From Achromobacter ruhlandii (GTDB taxonomy: Bacteria > Pseudomonadota > Gammaproteobacteria > Burkholderiales > Burkholderiaceae_B): DNA of 64,000 nucleotides. The stretch's first letter is position 1. Each line of letters begins with the position of its first letter. Shown here in pieces: positions 28,233-37,390 of the stretch. The DNA lies in contig NZ_CADIJL010000003.1 of NCBI RefSeq assembly GCF_902859695.1, positions 310,001 to 374,000 on the forward strand, written 5' to 3'. The notes beneath the pieces were generated by a model. It did no database searches and had not been told where the DNA came from. It worked only from the letters and a program-made list of their open reading frames with translations. Both the position numbers and the translations under genes were made by a program.

Positions 28233-28861
28233 GGTTTCTTCTGGTCAGAGGAGTTGGCAGGGGTTTCGGCGGGACGGCGCGATTTGTTTTCCGTGCCGGC
28301 GATTTCCACGTCCGTGGAGGCCGACACCTGCAGTTGGCGTGTCTTGTTGTTGTAGTGCATGCCCTTGCCGTTCATGCGCGAGCGGCCCTTGATGACCTCG
28401 GCCGGCAGGTCGGTGTAGACCACGTCGTCGTCGGGCAGGAGGATCAGTTGCTGGCTGCGCACGTCCAGGACGTCGTTGTTGGCATCGGGCTGGCGGTGCA
28501 CGTGCGCATCGCCGTTCATGACGATGCGCTTGCCGCCTTGTTCCATGACGGCCGTCTTGGACACGCCCACGGTGATCGGGCTGGCTTCGCGCTGGCCGAT
28601 GGCCCGCGGCTGGGTGATGTGATAGGAGTCGTCGTCCGGGAAGTGCTCGGCGTATTCGCCCTCCAGCCGGTTGATGGGACGGCCGGTGGGGTCGGTGCGC
28701 AGCATCACGAAATTACGCGACCAGGCGTCCATTTCGTGCGTGACGCGGCGCGGCGGATCCGTCTGGATCGCGCGCTGCGCGTAGTCGGCGGCCCAATACG
28801 TGCTGGCGACGAGCACCAGCAGCAGGAACAGCGCGATCAGGGAAGGGAAACGATCTTTCAT
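28229..28861 (-). CDS. lptC: LPS export system protein LptC
   Basis: LptC is the bitopic inner-membrane protein that receives LPS from LptB2FG and hands it to LptA. The start at 28861 (MKDRFPSLIALFLLLVLVAS) gives 210 aa with one transmembrane helix (about 6-24) and a periplasmic jellyroll. The much longer open frame to 29110 overlaps kdsC and is not conserved. It overlaps lptA by 4 nt, as usual for these genes. Confidence 0.93.
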   Translation of the reverse strand: MKDRFPSLIALFLLLVLVASTYWAADYAQRAIQTDPPRRVTHEMDAWSRNFVMLRTDPTGRPINRLEGEYAEHFPDDDSYHITQPRAIGQREASPITVGVSKTAVMEQGGKRIVMNGDAHVHRQPDANNDVLDVRSQQLILLPDDDVVYTDLPAEVIKGRSRMNGKGMHYNNKTRQLQVSASTDVEIAGTENKSRRPAETPANSSDQKKP

Positions 28862-28892
28862 CGGTATGCGAAGGGGTGATGGGCGCGCCGAC

Positions 28893-29501
28893 TTACTGGA
28901 TGGCGCCCGGGCCGAGCAGCCCCGGCGCCGCCAGGAAACCGCCCAGCCGGCCTTGGGAGGCCAACAGCAGGTCGCAGCATTCGCGCACCGCGCCCCCGCC
29001 GCCCGGTTGCGTGGCGATCCAGTGGGCCGCCTGGCTGACGTAGCCCGGCGCGTTCGGCACGCTGGCGGCGAAGCCTGCGCGTTGCATCGCCGGCAGGTCG
29101 ATGATGTCATCGCCCATATAGCCGGTCTGGTTCAGTTGGACCGCGCTGCGCTGCGCAAGTTCGGCCAGCGCCGCGCCCTTGTCGCGTACGCCCTGCATGA
29201 CCTCCGAAATGCCCAGTTCGGCGGCGCGGCGGGCCACGATGGGGCCGGAACGGCCGGTCATCAGCGCGACCTTCAGGCCACCTTCCATCAGCAGGCGCAG
29301 CCCGTGGCCGTCTAGCGAGTGGAAGCGCTTCTGGACTTCGCCGGTCTCGCCGTAATACAGGCTGCCGTCGGTCAGCACGCCGTCGACGTCGAAGACCATC
29401 AGGCGCACGGCGGCGGCGCGTTCGCGCACGCCCGGCGCAATACGGGCCAGGACCAGGGCTTCGGCGGGGTGGGTGATCGAAGGAGGGAGAGTCATAGTCA
29501 T
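28893..29501 (-). CDS. kdsC: 3-deoxy-D-manno-octulosonate 8-phosphate phosphatase
   Basis: KdsC dephosphorylates Kdo-8-phosphate to Kdo for LPS inner core. The 202 aa protein is a cap-less C0 HAD phosphatase with motif [18 protein letters not shown] (Asp38, Asp40), motif [11 protein letters not shown], and motif [12 protein letters not shown]. The C-terminal tail (about 175-202) is longer and more Gly/Leu-rich than in E. coli. Two starts, ATG 29501 and ATG 29495, are close together; the first overlaps the kdsD stop by 4 nt. Confidence 0.95.
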   Translation of the reverse strand: MTMTLPPSITHPAEALVLARIAPGVRERAAAVRLMVFDVDGVLTDGSLYYGETGEVQKRFHSLDGHGLRLLMEGGLKVALMTGRSGPIVARRAAELGISEVMQGVRDKGAALAELAQRSAVQLNQTGYMGDDIIDLPAMQRAGFAASVPNAPGYVSQAAHWIATQPGGGGAVRECCDLLLASQGRLGGFLAAPGLLGPGAIQ

Positions 29502-30487
29502 ACCACTTTGGCGGCCATCAGGTCGTGCATGTGCAAGGCGCCGAGCAGGGCGCCGTCGGCGTCCAGCACCAGCATTTGATTGAGCCGCAGTTCGTCCATC
29601 TGGCGCGCGGCCTCGACGGCCAGCGCGTCCGGGTTGATGCTGCGCGGCGAGCGCGTCATGCCGGCTTCGACGTTCAGGCTGCGGATGTCGCCGTAGCGTG
29701 CGATCAGGCGGCGCAGGTCGCCATCGGTGAAGATGCCCACCGGGCGGTGTTGCGGGTCGCAGACGACCGTCATGCCCATGCCCTTGGCCGACATGACTTC
29801 GAGCGCCTGCGAGACCGGCGTGCCCAGCGCCACCACGGGCAGGGCGTCGCCCTGGCGCATGACGTTGCGCACGTGGGTCAGCAGCCGGCGACCGAGCGCC
29901 CCGCCGGGATGCGAGCGGGCAAAATCCTGCGGACCGAAGCCGCGCGCTTCGAGACAGGCCACGGCCAGCGCGTCGCCCAGGGCCAGCGCCGTGGTGGTGC
30001 TGGCGGTGGGCGCCAGGTTCAGCGGGCAGGCTTCCTGGGACACGCTGGCGTCCAGGTGGACGTCGGCGAGCCGCGCCAGCTCGGACTGCGGGTTGCCGGT
30101 AATGGCCACCAGGCTGGCGCCCATGCGGCGCACGACCGGCAGGATGGTGAGCAGTTCCTGGCCCGACCCGGAGTACGAAATGGCGATCAGGACATCGTCG
30201 CGGGTGATCATGCCCAGGTCGCCGTGCACCGCTTCGGCCGCGTGCACGAAAAAGGCGGGCGTGCCGGTGGAAGCGAAGGTGGCGGCGATCTTGCGGGCGA
30301 TGTGGCCGGTCTTGCCGATGCCGCTGACGACCACGCGCCCACGGCAGGCGAGCAGCATGGCGACGACCTGCGCGAAGCGGTCGTCCAGCCGCGCGGACAG
30401 GTCCAGGATGCCCTGGCTTTCGATTTGCAGCGTCCTGCGCGCGGATGCCAGCGCAGACTCGGACGATGTGGTGGGATGGTCGGTCAT
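29498..30487 (-). CDS. kdsD: D-arabinose 5-phosphate isomerase
   Basis: KdsD converts ribulose-5-phosphate to arabinose-5-phosphate, the first step of Kdo synthesis. The 329 aa protein has an N-terminal SIS domain (about 40-180; [35 protein letters not shown]) and two C-terminal CBS domains (about 205-325). Family residues around [13 protein letters not shown] are present. It begins the minus-strand Kdo/LPS-transport run and is divergent from purT with a 105 nt gap. Confidence 0.96.
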   Translation of the reverse strand: MTDHPTTSSESALASARRTLQIESQGILDLSARLDDRFAQVVAMLLACRGRVVVSGIGKTGHIARKIAATFASTGTPAFFVHAAEAVHGDLGMITRDDVLIAISYSGSGQELLTILPVVRRMGASLVAITGNPQSELARLADVHLDASVSQEACPLNLAPTASTTTALALGDALAVACLEARGFGPQDFARSHPGGALGRRLLTHVRNVMRQGDALPVVALGTPVSQALEVMSAKGMGMTVVCDPQHRPVGIFTDGDLRRLIARYGDIRSLNVEAGMTRSPRSINPDALAVEAARQMDELRLNQMLVLDADGALLGALHMHDLMAAKVV

Positions 30488-30592
30488 CAGGGGATTTTAA
30501 TATCAGGTTGCGGGTTTGCCCCGGGCTGGGGGGTATGGCATCCTGGCGGCTCTTTCATCCGGCTATCAATCTTTCCTTTCCAGGCCCGCTCC

Positions 30593-31810
30593 ATGTCCAG
30601 CATTCCCAGCCCCGTCCTTGGCACGCCCCTGTCTCCCCTGGCCACCCGCGTCATGCTGCTCGGCTCGGGCGAACTGGGCAAAGAGGTCATCATCGCCCTG
30701 CAGCGCCTGGGCGTGGAAGTGATTGCGGTGGATCGGTACGCCGACGCGCCGGGTCACCAGGTGGCGCACCGCGCCCATGTGGTGTCGATGACGGACCCGG
30801 CGGCCCTGGAAAAGATCATCCGGCAGGAGCAGCCGCACGTTATTGTCCCCGAAATCGAGGCCATTGCCACCAATTTGCTGGTGGACCTGGAAGCGGCCGG
30901 CGTGGCGCGGGTCACCCCGACCGCCCGGGCGGCGCAATTGACCATGAACCGCGAGGGCATCCGCCGGCTGGCCGCCGAGACCCTGGGTCTGCCCACTTCG
31001 CCCTACGCCTTCGTCGATACCGAAGACGAACTGCGCCAGGCCATCGATGGCGGCATCGGCTACCCCTGCGTCATCAAGCCGGTCATGTCCTCGTCGGGCA
31101 AGGGCCAGTCCGTCATCAAGGGCGCGGACGACCTGGCCGCGGCCTGGCGCTATGCCCAGGAAGGCGGCCGGGTGGGCGGCGGCCGCGCCATCGTCGAGGG
31201 TTTCATCCGCTTCGACTACGAAATCACGCTGCTGACCGTGCGCGCCCGGGGCGTCGATGGCCAGGTCGAGACCCGCTACTGCGAGCCGATCGGCCACAAG
31301 CAGGTCGACGGCGACTACGTCGAGAGCTGGCAGCCCCATCCCATGTCGCCCGCGGCGCTGGAGCGTGCCCGCGAGATCGCCCTTGCCGTGACGGCCGAGC
31401 TGGGCGGCCTTGGAATTTTCGGCGTCGAACTGTTCGTGGCCGGCGACCAGGTGTGGTTCTCGGAAGTCAGCCCGCGCCCGCACGACACCGGCATGGTCAC
31501 CATGATCACCCAGGTTCAGAACGAATTCGAGCTGCACGCCCGCGCCCTGCTGGGCCTGCCGGTGGACACCTCGCTGCGCCAGCCCGGCGCCAGCAGCGTC
31601 ATCTATGGCGGGGTCGAGGCCAAGGCCGTGTCGTTCCACAACGTGGCCCAGGCGCTGGCCGAGCCCGGCACCGACATCCGCCTGTTCGGCAAGCCCGAGT
31701 CCTTCGTCAAGCGTCGCATGGGCGTGGGCCTGGCGGTCGCCGAGGACGTGGCCGCCGCGCGCGCCAAGGCCAAGCGCGTGTCGGCCGCCGTCACCGTCAA
31801 AGCCGGCTGA
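30593..31810 (+). CDS. purT: Formate-dependent phosphoribosylglycinamide formyltransferase
   Basis: PurT is an ATP-grasp enzyme that formylates GAR using formate and ATP, an alternative to the folate-dependent PurN. Starting at ATG 30593 the product has 405 aa, with the N-terminal [20 protein letters not shown], the ATP-grasp core with [12 protein letters not shown], and the metal-binding [22 protein letters not shown]. The longer frame that starts upstream runs antisense to kdsD and is rejected. The gene is divergent from kdsD and ends in a strong terminator. Confidence 0.96.
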   Translation: MSSIPSPVLGTPLSPLATRVMLLGSGELGKEVIIALQRLGVEVIAVDRYADAPGHQVAHRAHVVSMTDPAALEKIIRQEQPHVIVPEIEAIATNLLVDLEAAGVARVTPTARAAQLTMNREGIRRLAAETLGLPTSPYAFVDTEDELRQAIDGGIGYPCVIKPVMSSSGKGQSVIKGADDLAAAWRYAQEGGRVGGGRAIVEGFIRFDYEITLLTVRARGVDGQVETRYCEPIGHKQVDGDYVESWQPHPMSPAALERAREIALAVTAELGGLGIFGVELFVAGDQVWFSEVSPRPHDTGMVTMITQVQNEFELHARALLGLPVDTSLRQPGASSVIYGGVEAKAVSFHNVAQALAEPGTDIRLFGKPESFVKRRMGVGLAVAEDVAAARAKAKRVSAAVTVKAG

Positions 31811-31857
31811 CGCCCCAGCCCGCTCCGGGTCACACGCCCGGGCTGCCTGTCGTTTGC

Positions 31858-31890
31858 AAGCCACCCGCCTATCGGCGGGTGGCTTTTTTC
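31858..31890 (+). terminator. Intrinsic terminator of purT
   Basis: aagccacccgcc (31858-31869) pairs with ggcgggtggctt (31874-31885) around a four-base loop, followed by tttt. It lies 48 nt past the purT stop. Confidence 0.93.
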
Positions 31891-31981
31891 GTCGTGCGCC
31901 CACAACAGATTGCGACTGATTTCGAGGGCGGGGCGGCAGAATTGTCATCCCTTGCGGCTATACCCCTGCTACCGGTGTGGT

Positions 31982-32010
31982 TTGTGTTTTCGCACAGTTT
32001 GTTCGATAAT
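31982..32010 (+). promoter_or_regulatory. Sigma-70-like promoter of the GbsR/MarR-type regulator
   Basis: TTGTGT (31982-31987), a 17 nt spacer and GATAAT (32005-32010) form a good sigma-70 promoter. The last base of the -10 box is the first base of the palindrome at 32010-32027. Initiation near 32017 leaves a leader of about 68 nt before the regulator start codon. Confidence 0.6.
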
Positions 32011-32027
32011 TTCAGGAATTTCTGAAA
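32010..32027 (+). promoter_or_regulatory. Near-palindromic operator candidate TTTCAG-N6-CTGAAA
   Basis: tttcag (32010-32015) and ctgaaa (32022-32027) are reverse complements around gaattt; 16 of 18 positions are symmetric. The site covers the end of the -10 box and the likely transcription start of the regulator, a place suited to autorepression. The half-site tttcaggaa reappears at 32651-32659 before cydA. Confidence 0.5.
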
Positions 32028-32084
32028 ACGGCGTAACTATTTATTTATGTTTGCCGTCGTTGCATTTGCTGGCCTGGATGGATC

Positions 32085-32630
32085 ATGGTGCTTACCCCTC
32101 AAAACGAACGTTTCGTCCTGCACTTTGGCGAAATGGGCAGCCGTTGGGGCGTGAACCGCACCGTCGGCCAGATCTACGCCTTGCTGTTCCTGGCGCCCCA
32201 GCCCCTGCATGCCGACGACATCGCCGAAACGCTGGGCTTTTCCCGTTCGAACGTCAGCCTGGGCCTGAAAGAGCTGCAGTCCTGGCGCCTGGTGAAGCTG
32301 GTGCACCAGGTCGGCGACCGCCGCGACTACTTCGAGACGCCCAAGGATGTCTGGGAGATCTTCCGCATCCTGATGGAAGAGAAGCGCAAGCGCGAAATCG
32401 ATCCCACCCTGACCTTGCTGCGAGACACCCTGCTGGAGCCCCCCGCGGGGCCCGACGGCGCCTATGCGCAGCAACGCATGACCGAAATGCTGGAGCTCAT
32501 CGAACTGTCCACCGGGTGGTTCGATGAGGTTCAACGTCTGCCGCCGGAGACACTGCAGAACCTGATGAAGCTGGGTTCCAAGGTGCAGAAAGTGCTGGGC
32601 TTCGCCGGCAAGTTGCGGGGCAAAGGCTGA
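32085..32630 (+). CDS. GbsR/MarR-like winged-helix regulator, probable regulator of cytochrome bd genes
   Basis: This 181 aa cytoplasmic protein is a MarR-superfamily winged HTH regulator of the GbsR (DNA-binding transcriptional regulator, opcR/YvaV) type. The HTH spans about residues 40-85: APQPLHADDIAETLGFSRSN, then VSLGLKELQSWRLVKLV with a following wing rich in Arg. A helical C-terminal half follows. It sits 129 nt upstream of cydABX-cydDC on the same strand. A palindrome overlapping its own start site and a half-site before cydA suggest that it controls both; the signal is unknown. RBS quality is modest. Confidence 0.82.
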   Translation: MVLTPQNERFVLHFGEMGSRWGVNRTVGQIYALLFLAPQPLHADDIAETLGFSRSNVSLGLKELQSWRLVKLVHQVGDRRDYFETPKDVWEIFRILMEEKRKREIDPTLTLLRDTLLEPPAGPDGAYAQQRMTEMLELIELSTGWFDEVQRLPPETLQNLMKLGSKVQKVLGFAGKLRGKG

Positions 32631-32650
32631 TCGCCGATCCGCCCCGATTT

Positions 32651-32680
32651 TTTCAGGAAACCTCTATGAAGCTGTATACA
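32651..32680 (+). promoter_or_regulatory. cydA promoter region with TTTCAGGAA half-site
   Basis: TATACA (32675-32680) is a plausible -10. The -35 position 17 nt upstream (ttcagg, 32652-32657) is poor and lies inside tttcaggaa (32651-32659), a copy of the left half of the operator at 32010-32027. A weak -35 overlapped by the motif would suit a regulator that activates or blocks polymerase there. Confidence 0.4.
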
Positions 32681-32759
32681 ACGCCCTTATCATGGCGCCA
32701 GAGACGGCCTGGGAACCATGCCGGTTGCTGTGGCTACTCACCTGCATGGGAGCGCCCCA

Positions 32760-34334
32760 ATGATTGATCTCGACGTCGTCAACCTGTCGCGATTCCAGTT
32801 TGCCGCGACCGCGCTGTACCACTTCCTCTTCGTCCCCCTCACGCTCGGCCTGTCGTTCATCCTGGCCATCATGGAAAGCGTGTACGTCATGACTGGCCGC
32901 CCCATCTGGAAGCGGATGACGATGTTCTGGGGCACCCTGTTCGGCATCAACTTCGCGCTGGGCGTGGCCACGGGCGTGGTCATGGAGTTCCAGTTCGGCA
33001 TGAACTGGTCGTACTACAGCCACTACGTGGGCGACATCTTCGGCGCGCCGCTGGCGCTCGAAGGGCTGATGGCCTTCTTCCTGGAAGCCACCTTCGTCGG
33101 CCTGTTCTTCTTCGGCTGGAATCGCATGTCCAAGGTCAGCCACCTGGTGGTGACCTGGCTGGTGGCGTTCGGCACCAACTTCTCGGCGCTGTGGATTCTC
33201 ATCGCCAACGGCTGGATGCAGAACCCGGTGGGCGCGGTGTTCAACCCCGACACCATGCGCATGGAAATGACCGACTTCGCCGCGGTGATCTTCAATCCGG
33301 TGGCGCAGGCCAAGTTCGTGCACACGGTCAGCGCGGGCTACGTGGCCGGCGCCATGTTCGTCATGGCGATCAGTGCCTGGTATCTGCTCAAGGGCCGCCA
33401 TACCGACCTGGCCAAGCGCTCGATGGCGGTGGCCGCCAGCTTCGGCCTGGCGTCGGCGCTGTCGGTCGTCGTGCTGGGTGACGAGAGCGGCTATCTCACC
33501 ACCGAACACCAGAAGATGAAGATCGCGGCCATGGAATCCATGTGGCACACCGAGCCGGCGCCCGCGTCCTTCAACCTGATTGCGCTGCCCAATCAGGCCG
33601 AACGCAAGAACGACTTCGCCATCGAGATTCCCTACGTCATGGGCCTCATCGGCACGCGCTCGCTGACGACCCCGCTGCTGGGCATCAACGACCTGATCCT
33701 GCGCGCCGAGAATCGCATCCGCGACGGCATGGTGGCGTACGACGCCCTGCAGAAGATCCGCGCCAATCCCAAGGATGTGGACGCCCGCATGGTGTTCGAC
33801 CGCACCTGGCCCGACCTCGGCTACGCGTTGCTGGTCAAGCGCTACCAGACCGACATGAGCAAGGTCACCGAAGAGGACATCAAGAAGGCCGCGGTGGATA
33901 CCGTGCCGAACGTGGCGCCGCTGTTCTGGGCGTTCCGCATCATGGTGGCCGTGGGCATGTACCTGATCCTGTTCTTCGGCGTGGCATTCTGGCTGGCCTC
34001 GCGCGGTCGCCTGGACAGCCGCCGCGGCCTGCTGAAGGTGGCGCTGTGGAGCCTGCCCATGCCCTGGATCGCCATCGAGAGCGGCTGGTTCGTGGCCGAG
34101 TATGGCCGCCAGCCGTGGGTGATCGAAGGCGTGCTGCCGACGTACTACGCGGCGTCCGGCCTGACTATCGCCGACCTGGCCATCAGCCTGACGATCTTCC
34201 TGGTGCTGTACACCGTGCTGCTGATCATCGGTGTGAAGGTCATGCTGCACGCCGTGCGCAAGGGCCCGAAATCCGACGCGCCGGTCCCGGCCAGCGCCGC
34301 CGCCGATCCCGTCCACGCCGCCGTGCGCGCTTAA
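32760..34334 (+). CDS. cydA: Cytochrome bd ubiquinol oxidase subunit I
   Basis: CydA carries hemes b558, b595 and d and oxidises ubiquinol. From the ATG at 32760 (MIDLDVVNLSRFQFAATALY, RBS gggag) it has 524 aa. Residues matching E. coli heme ligands are visible: His21, His188 and Met395, with Glu101 and Glu109 of the proton path, plus the GRQPW motif. The Q-loop between helices 6 and 7 is the long form, as in E. coli bd-I, rather than the short cyanide-insensitive CioA type. A 14-residue in-frame upstream extension is rejected. Presence of cydX and cydDC agrees. Confidence 0.97.
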   Translation: MIDLDVVNLSRFQFAATALYHFLFVPLTLGLSFILAIMESVYVMTGRPIWKRMTMFWGTLFGINFALGVATGVVMEFQFGMNWSYYSHYVGDIFGAPLALEGLMAFFLEATFVGLFFFGWNRMSKVSHLVVTWLVAFGTNFSALWILIANGWMQNPVGAVFNPDTMRMEMTDFAAVIFNPVAQAKFVHTVSAGYVAGAMFVMAISAWYLLKGRHTDLAKRSMAVAASFGLASALSVVVLGDESGYLTTEHQKMKIAAMESMWHTEPAPASFNLIALPNQAERKNDFAIEIPYVMGLIGTRSLTTPLLGINDLILRAENRIRDGMVAYDALQKIRANPKDVDARMVFDRTWPDLGYALLVKRYQTDMSKVTEEDIKKAAVDTVPNVAPLFWAFRIMVAVGMYLILFFGVAFWLASRGRLDSRRGLLKVALWSLPMPWIAIESGWFVAEYGRQPWVIEGVLPTYYAASGLTIADLAISLTIFLVLYTVLLIIGVKVMLHAVRKGPKSDAPVPASAAADPVHAAVRA

Positions 34335-34347
34335 GGGGAGAGAAACA

Positions 34348-35499
34348 ATGGATACCCTTATTCCTTTCGACTACGCCACCCTGCGGGTGGTCTGGTGGGT
34401 GCTGCTGGGCGCGCTGCTGATCGGCTTCGCCGTGATGGACGGCTTCGACCTGGGCGTGGCGGCGCTGCTGCCGGTAGTCGCCAAGACCGATGCCGAACGC
34501 CGCGTGGTGATCAACGTGGTCGGCCCCGTGTGGGAAGGCAACCAGGTGTGGCTGATCACCGCGGGCGGCGCCATCTTCGCCGCCTGGCCGCTGTTGTATG
34601 CCGCCTCTTTCTCGGGCTTCTACCTGGCGATGATGCTGGCGCTGATCGCGCTGATCCTGCGTCCCGTCGGCTTCAAGTACCGCAGCAAGATGGAAGGCAC
34701 CCGCTGGCGCAATAGCTGGGATGGCGTGCTGTGCTTCTCGGGCGTGGTGGCCTCGCTGGTGTTCGGCGTGGCCGTGGGCAACATCATCCTGGGCGTGCCG
34801 TTCACGTTCGACGAGAACGCGCTGCGCATGGTGTACCAGGGCCACTTCTACCAGCTGTTCACGCCGTTCGCGCTGCTGTGCGGCGTGCTGAGCGTGGTGA
34901 TGCTGGCGATGCACGGCGCCGTGCTGCTGGCCTGGCGCACCGAGGATCCGGTGTCGTCGCGGGCGCGCAACTGGGGCCGCCTGTGCGCGCTGCTGGTCCT
35001 GGTGCTGTTCGCCGCCGGCGGGTTCTGGGTGACGGCCCTGGATGGCCACGCCATCACCAGCGCCGTCGACATGCAGGGGCCGTCGGATCCCATGCTCAAG
35101 AGCGTCACCGTGCAGGCCGGCGCGTGGATGGCCAACTATGCCAAGTGGCCGCTGATGTGGATCGCGCCCGCGCTGGGCGTGGCCGGCGCGGTGCTGGTAC
35201 TGCTGCTGTTGACGATGCGCGCCAACGTGCTGTCGTTCCTGGCTTCGGCGGTCTCGATCACCGGCATCATCCTGACGGTCGGCTTCTCGCTGTTCCCGTT
35301 CCTGATGCCGTCGTCGAGCAATCCGCAGGCCGGCCTGACGGTGTGGGACGCGTCGTCCAGCCACATGACGCTGTGGATCATGGTGATCGCCGTGGTCGTC
35401 TTCCTGCCGATCGTGACGCTCTACACCGCCTGGGTGTACCGCGTCATGCGCGGCAAGGTGACCCACGCATCCGTGGGCGACACGCCCAATTCGTACTGA
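34348..35499 (+). CDS. cydB: Cytochrome bd ubiquinol oxidase subunit II
   Basis: CydB is the structural partner of CydA in the bd oxidase and in E. coli forms the oxygen-access half. The 383 aa membrane protein begins MDTLIPFDYATLRVVWWVLL and continues IGFAVMDGFDLGVAALLP, a classical CydB N-terminus. It has about eight or nine transmembrane helices, with WEGNQVWLITAGGAIFAAWP in helix 2-3. It starts 13 nt after cydA with a strong AGGGGAG RBS and is followed 17 nt later by the small cydX. Confidence 0.97.
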   Translation: MDTLIPFDYATLRVVWWVLLGALLIGFAVMDGFDLGVAALLPVVAKTDAERRVVINVVGPVWEGNQVWLITAGGAIFAAWPLLYAASFSGFYLAMMLALIALILRPVGFKYRSKMEGTRWRNSWDGVLCFSGVVASLVFGVAVGNIILGVPFTFDENALRMVYQGHFYQLFTPFALLCGVLSVVMLAMHGAVLLAWRTEDPVSSRARNWGRLCALLVLVLFAAGGFWVTALDGHAITSAVDMQGPSDPMLKSVTVQAGAWMANYAKWPLMWIAPALGVAGAVLVLLLLTMRANVLSFLASAVSITGIILTVGFSLFPFLMPSSSNPQAGLTVWDASSSHMTLWIMVIAVVVFLPIVTLYTAWVYRVMRGKVTHASVGDTPNSY

Positions 35500-35516
35500 G
35501 CTAAGGAGCCTTCACC

Positions 35517-35642
35517 ATGTGGTATTTCTCATGGGTACTCGGCCTGGGACTGGCGTGTGCGTTCGCCATCCTCAATGCAATGTGGTTCGAGCTGCGCGAA
35601 GGTCACTCGCATGACCCGCGTGCCAGCCGTGACGACGAGTGA
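35517..35642 (+). CDS. cydX: Cytochrome bd oxidase small subunit CydX
   Basis: The 41-codon gene encodes MWYFSWVLGLGLACAFAILN followed by AMWFELREGHSHDPRASRDDE. This matches the CydX/YbgT family: a single transmembrane helix with the conserved MWYF...W start and a Glu-rich exit (WFELRE). CydX is needed for stability and activity of bd oxidase. A good RBS (aaggag, 35503-35508) precedes the ATG. The stop TGA overlaps the GTG start of cydD (GTGA). It is shorter than usual gene-calling cut-offs. Confidence 0.93.
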   Translation: MWYFSWVLGLGLACAFAILNAMWFELREGHSHDPRASRDDE

Positions 35643-37390
35643 GCGGCCGCGCCAGCAGCCTGGAGCATGACCCCTCCGCCAGCCTGCGCAAGCCGCCGCG
35701 CGAGCAATCGCGCTGGCTGAGGGGGCTGGCCGGGGCGGCCCGGCTGCCGCTGATGCTGGCGGGCGCGGCGCCGCTGGCGTCGGGCGCGTTGCTGGTGGTC
35801 CAGGCCTGGCTGCTGGCCAGCGTGCTGGACGCCGCCATCGTGCGGCAGGCGCCGCGCCTGGAGCTGCTTGGCCAGATCCTGGCCATCGCCGCGCTGATGC
35901 TGGCGCGCGCCTGCATCACCTGGGCGGGCGAGCGCGCCGGGGCCGATGCCGCCGAACGCATCAAGTGCCACGTGCGCCAGGCGCTGTTCGCGCGCCTGCT
36001 GCGCCAGGGCCCGGACTGGAGCCGCAAGCAGGCGTCGGGCGAGATCGCCAGCGCCCTGGTGGATCAGGTCGAGGCGCTAGACGGCTTCTTTTCCAAGTAT
36101 CTGCCGACCATGGCCGCGGCGGCTTTGCTGCCCGTGGCCTTTTCCGTGCTGCTGTTGCCGGTGGATGTGATCGCGGGGCTGGTGCTGCTGATCACGGCGC
36201 CCCTGATTCCGTTGTTCATGGCCCTGGTCGGCTGGGGCGCGCAGGGCGCCAGCCGCCGCCATCTGCGGGCCTTCGCACGCCTGTCGGGTTTCTTCGCCGA
36301 CCGGCTGCGCGGCCTGTCCACCTTGAAACTCTATGGACGCGCCGAGGCCGAGGCGGCGTCGGTCGCCGCCGCCAGCGACGCGCTGCGCCAGCGTACCCTT
36401 TCCGTGCTGCGCATCGCGTTCCTGTCGTCGGCCGTGCTGGAATTCTTCGCCGCGCTGGGGGTGGCTGGCGTAGCCGTCTATATCGGCCTGAGCTATCTGG
36501 GATTCCTCGACCTGCGCTGGTCGCCCTTCACGCTGCAGGCCGGCCTGTTCTGCCTGCTGATGGCGCCCGAGGTCTACGCGCCGTTGCGCCAGTTCGCGGC
36601 GCACTACCATGACCGCGCCACGGCACTGGCCGCGGTATCGCAGATCGCCACCCTGTTCGACGGCTTGCCGCAAGTGCGGAGCGAGGCCGCGGCCCGTGCG
36701 CCCGAGGCGGCGCCGCTGTCAGGCACAGGCGGCGCGCGCCTGGCGGTGGCGGGCCTGACGATGGCCGCGCCCGGCCGACCGCAACCGGTGCTGTCCGAGG
36801 CGGCGCTGGCGCTGGCGCCGGGTGAGCGGGTGGCCCTGATGGGTCCCAGCGGAATCGGCAAGTCCACCTTGATCGAAGCCCTTGCGCGCCTGCGTCCGAG
36901 CCAGGGCGACATCCGCCTGGACGGCGTGCCGCTGGCGCAATGGGACGAGGCCGCGCTGCGCGCGCGGGTGGCGCTGATCGGGCAGAAGCCGCAATTGCTG
37001 GCCGGGTCCATCGCCGACAACATCCGGTTGGGCCGGCCGGACGCTTCCGACGACGCGGTCAGAGAGGCCGCGCGTCGCGCCTGCGTGCTGGAGTTTGCGC
37101 AAAACCTGCCGCAAGGGTTGGATACGCCCCTGGGCAGCCGAGGCCATGGCCTGTCCGGCGGCCAGGCGCAACGCGTCGCGCTGGCGCGGCTGTTCCTGCG
37201 CGATCCGGGCCTGATCCTGCTGGATGAGCCGACCGCCCATCTGGACGAAGCGACGCAAGCGCGCGTGTTGGACGAGATCCTGGCGTTCGCCGATGGCCGC
37301 ACACTGCTGCTGGCGACGCATTCGCCCTTGGTCGCGGCGCGTTTCGCCCGGGTACTGCGTGTGGCTGATGCCAAGGTGAAAGACGCATGA
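35639..37390 (+). CDS. cydD: Thiol reductant ABC exporter subunit CydD
   Basis: CydD forms with CydC an inner-membrane ABC exporter linked to glutathione/cysteine or heme handling and required for assembly of cytochrome bd. The GTG at 35639 overlaps the cydX stop by 4 nt. The 583 aa protein has a six-helix transmembrane domain (about 30-330). The nucleotide-binding domain carries Walker A GPSGIGKST (about 402), signature LSGGQAQR (about 504) and Walker B LILLDEP (about 525). The operon order cydABX-DC, rather than a separate cydDC, places assembly factor and oxidase under one control. Confidence 0.95.
   Translation: MSGRASSLEHDPSASLRKPPREQSRWLRGLAGAARLPLMLAGAAPLASGALLVVQAWLLASVLDAAIVRQAPRLELLGQILAIAALMLARACITWAGERAGADAAERIKCHVRQALFARLLRQGPDWSRKQASGEIASALVDQVEALDGFFSKYLPTMAAAALLPVAFSVLLLPVDVIAGLVLLITAPLIPLFMALVGWGAQGASRRHLRAFARLSGFFADRLRGLSTLKLYGRAEAEAASVAAASDALRQRTLSVLRIAFLSSAVLEFFAALGVAGVAVYIGLSYLGFLDLRWSPFTLQAGLFCLLMAPEVYAPLRQFAAHYHDRATALAAVSQIATLFDGLPQVRSEAAARAPEAAPLSGTGGARLAVAGLTMAAPGRPQPVLSEAALALAPGERVALMGPSGIGKSTLIEALARLRPSQGDIRLDGVPLAQWDEAALRARVALIGQKPQLLAGSIADNIRLGRPDASDDAVREAARRACVLEFAQNLPQGLDTPLGSRGHGLSGGQAQRVALARLFLRDPGLILLDEPTAHLDEATQARVLDEILAFADGRTLLLATHSPLVAARFARVLRVADAKVKDA

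Noticed and set aside
31910-32527. 205-codon plus-strand frame overlapping the GbsR/MarR-type gene
   Set aside because: It is a different frame across the promoter and regulator; its translation is Arg/Pro/Ala-rich without domain.
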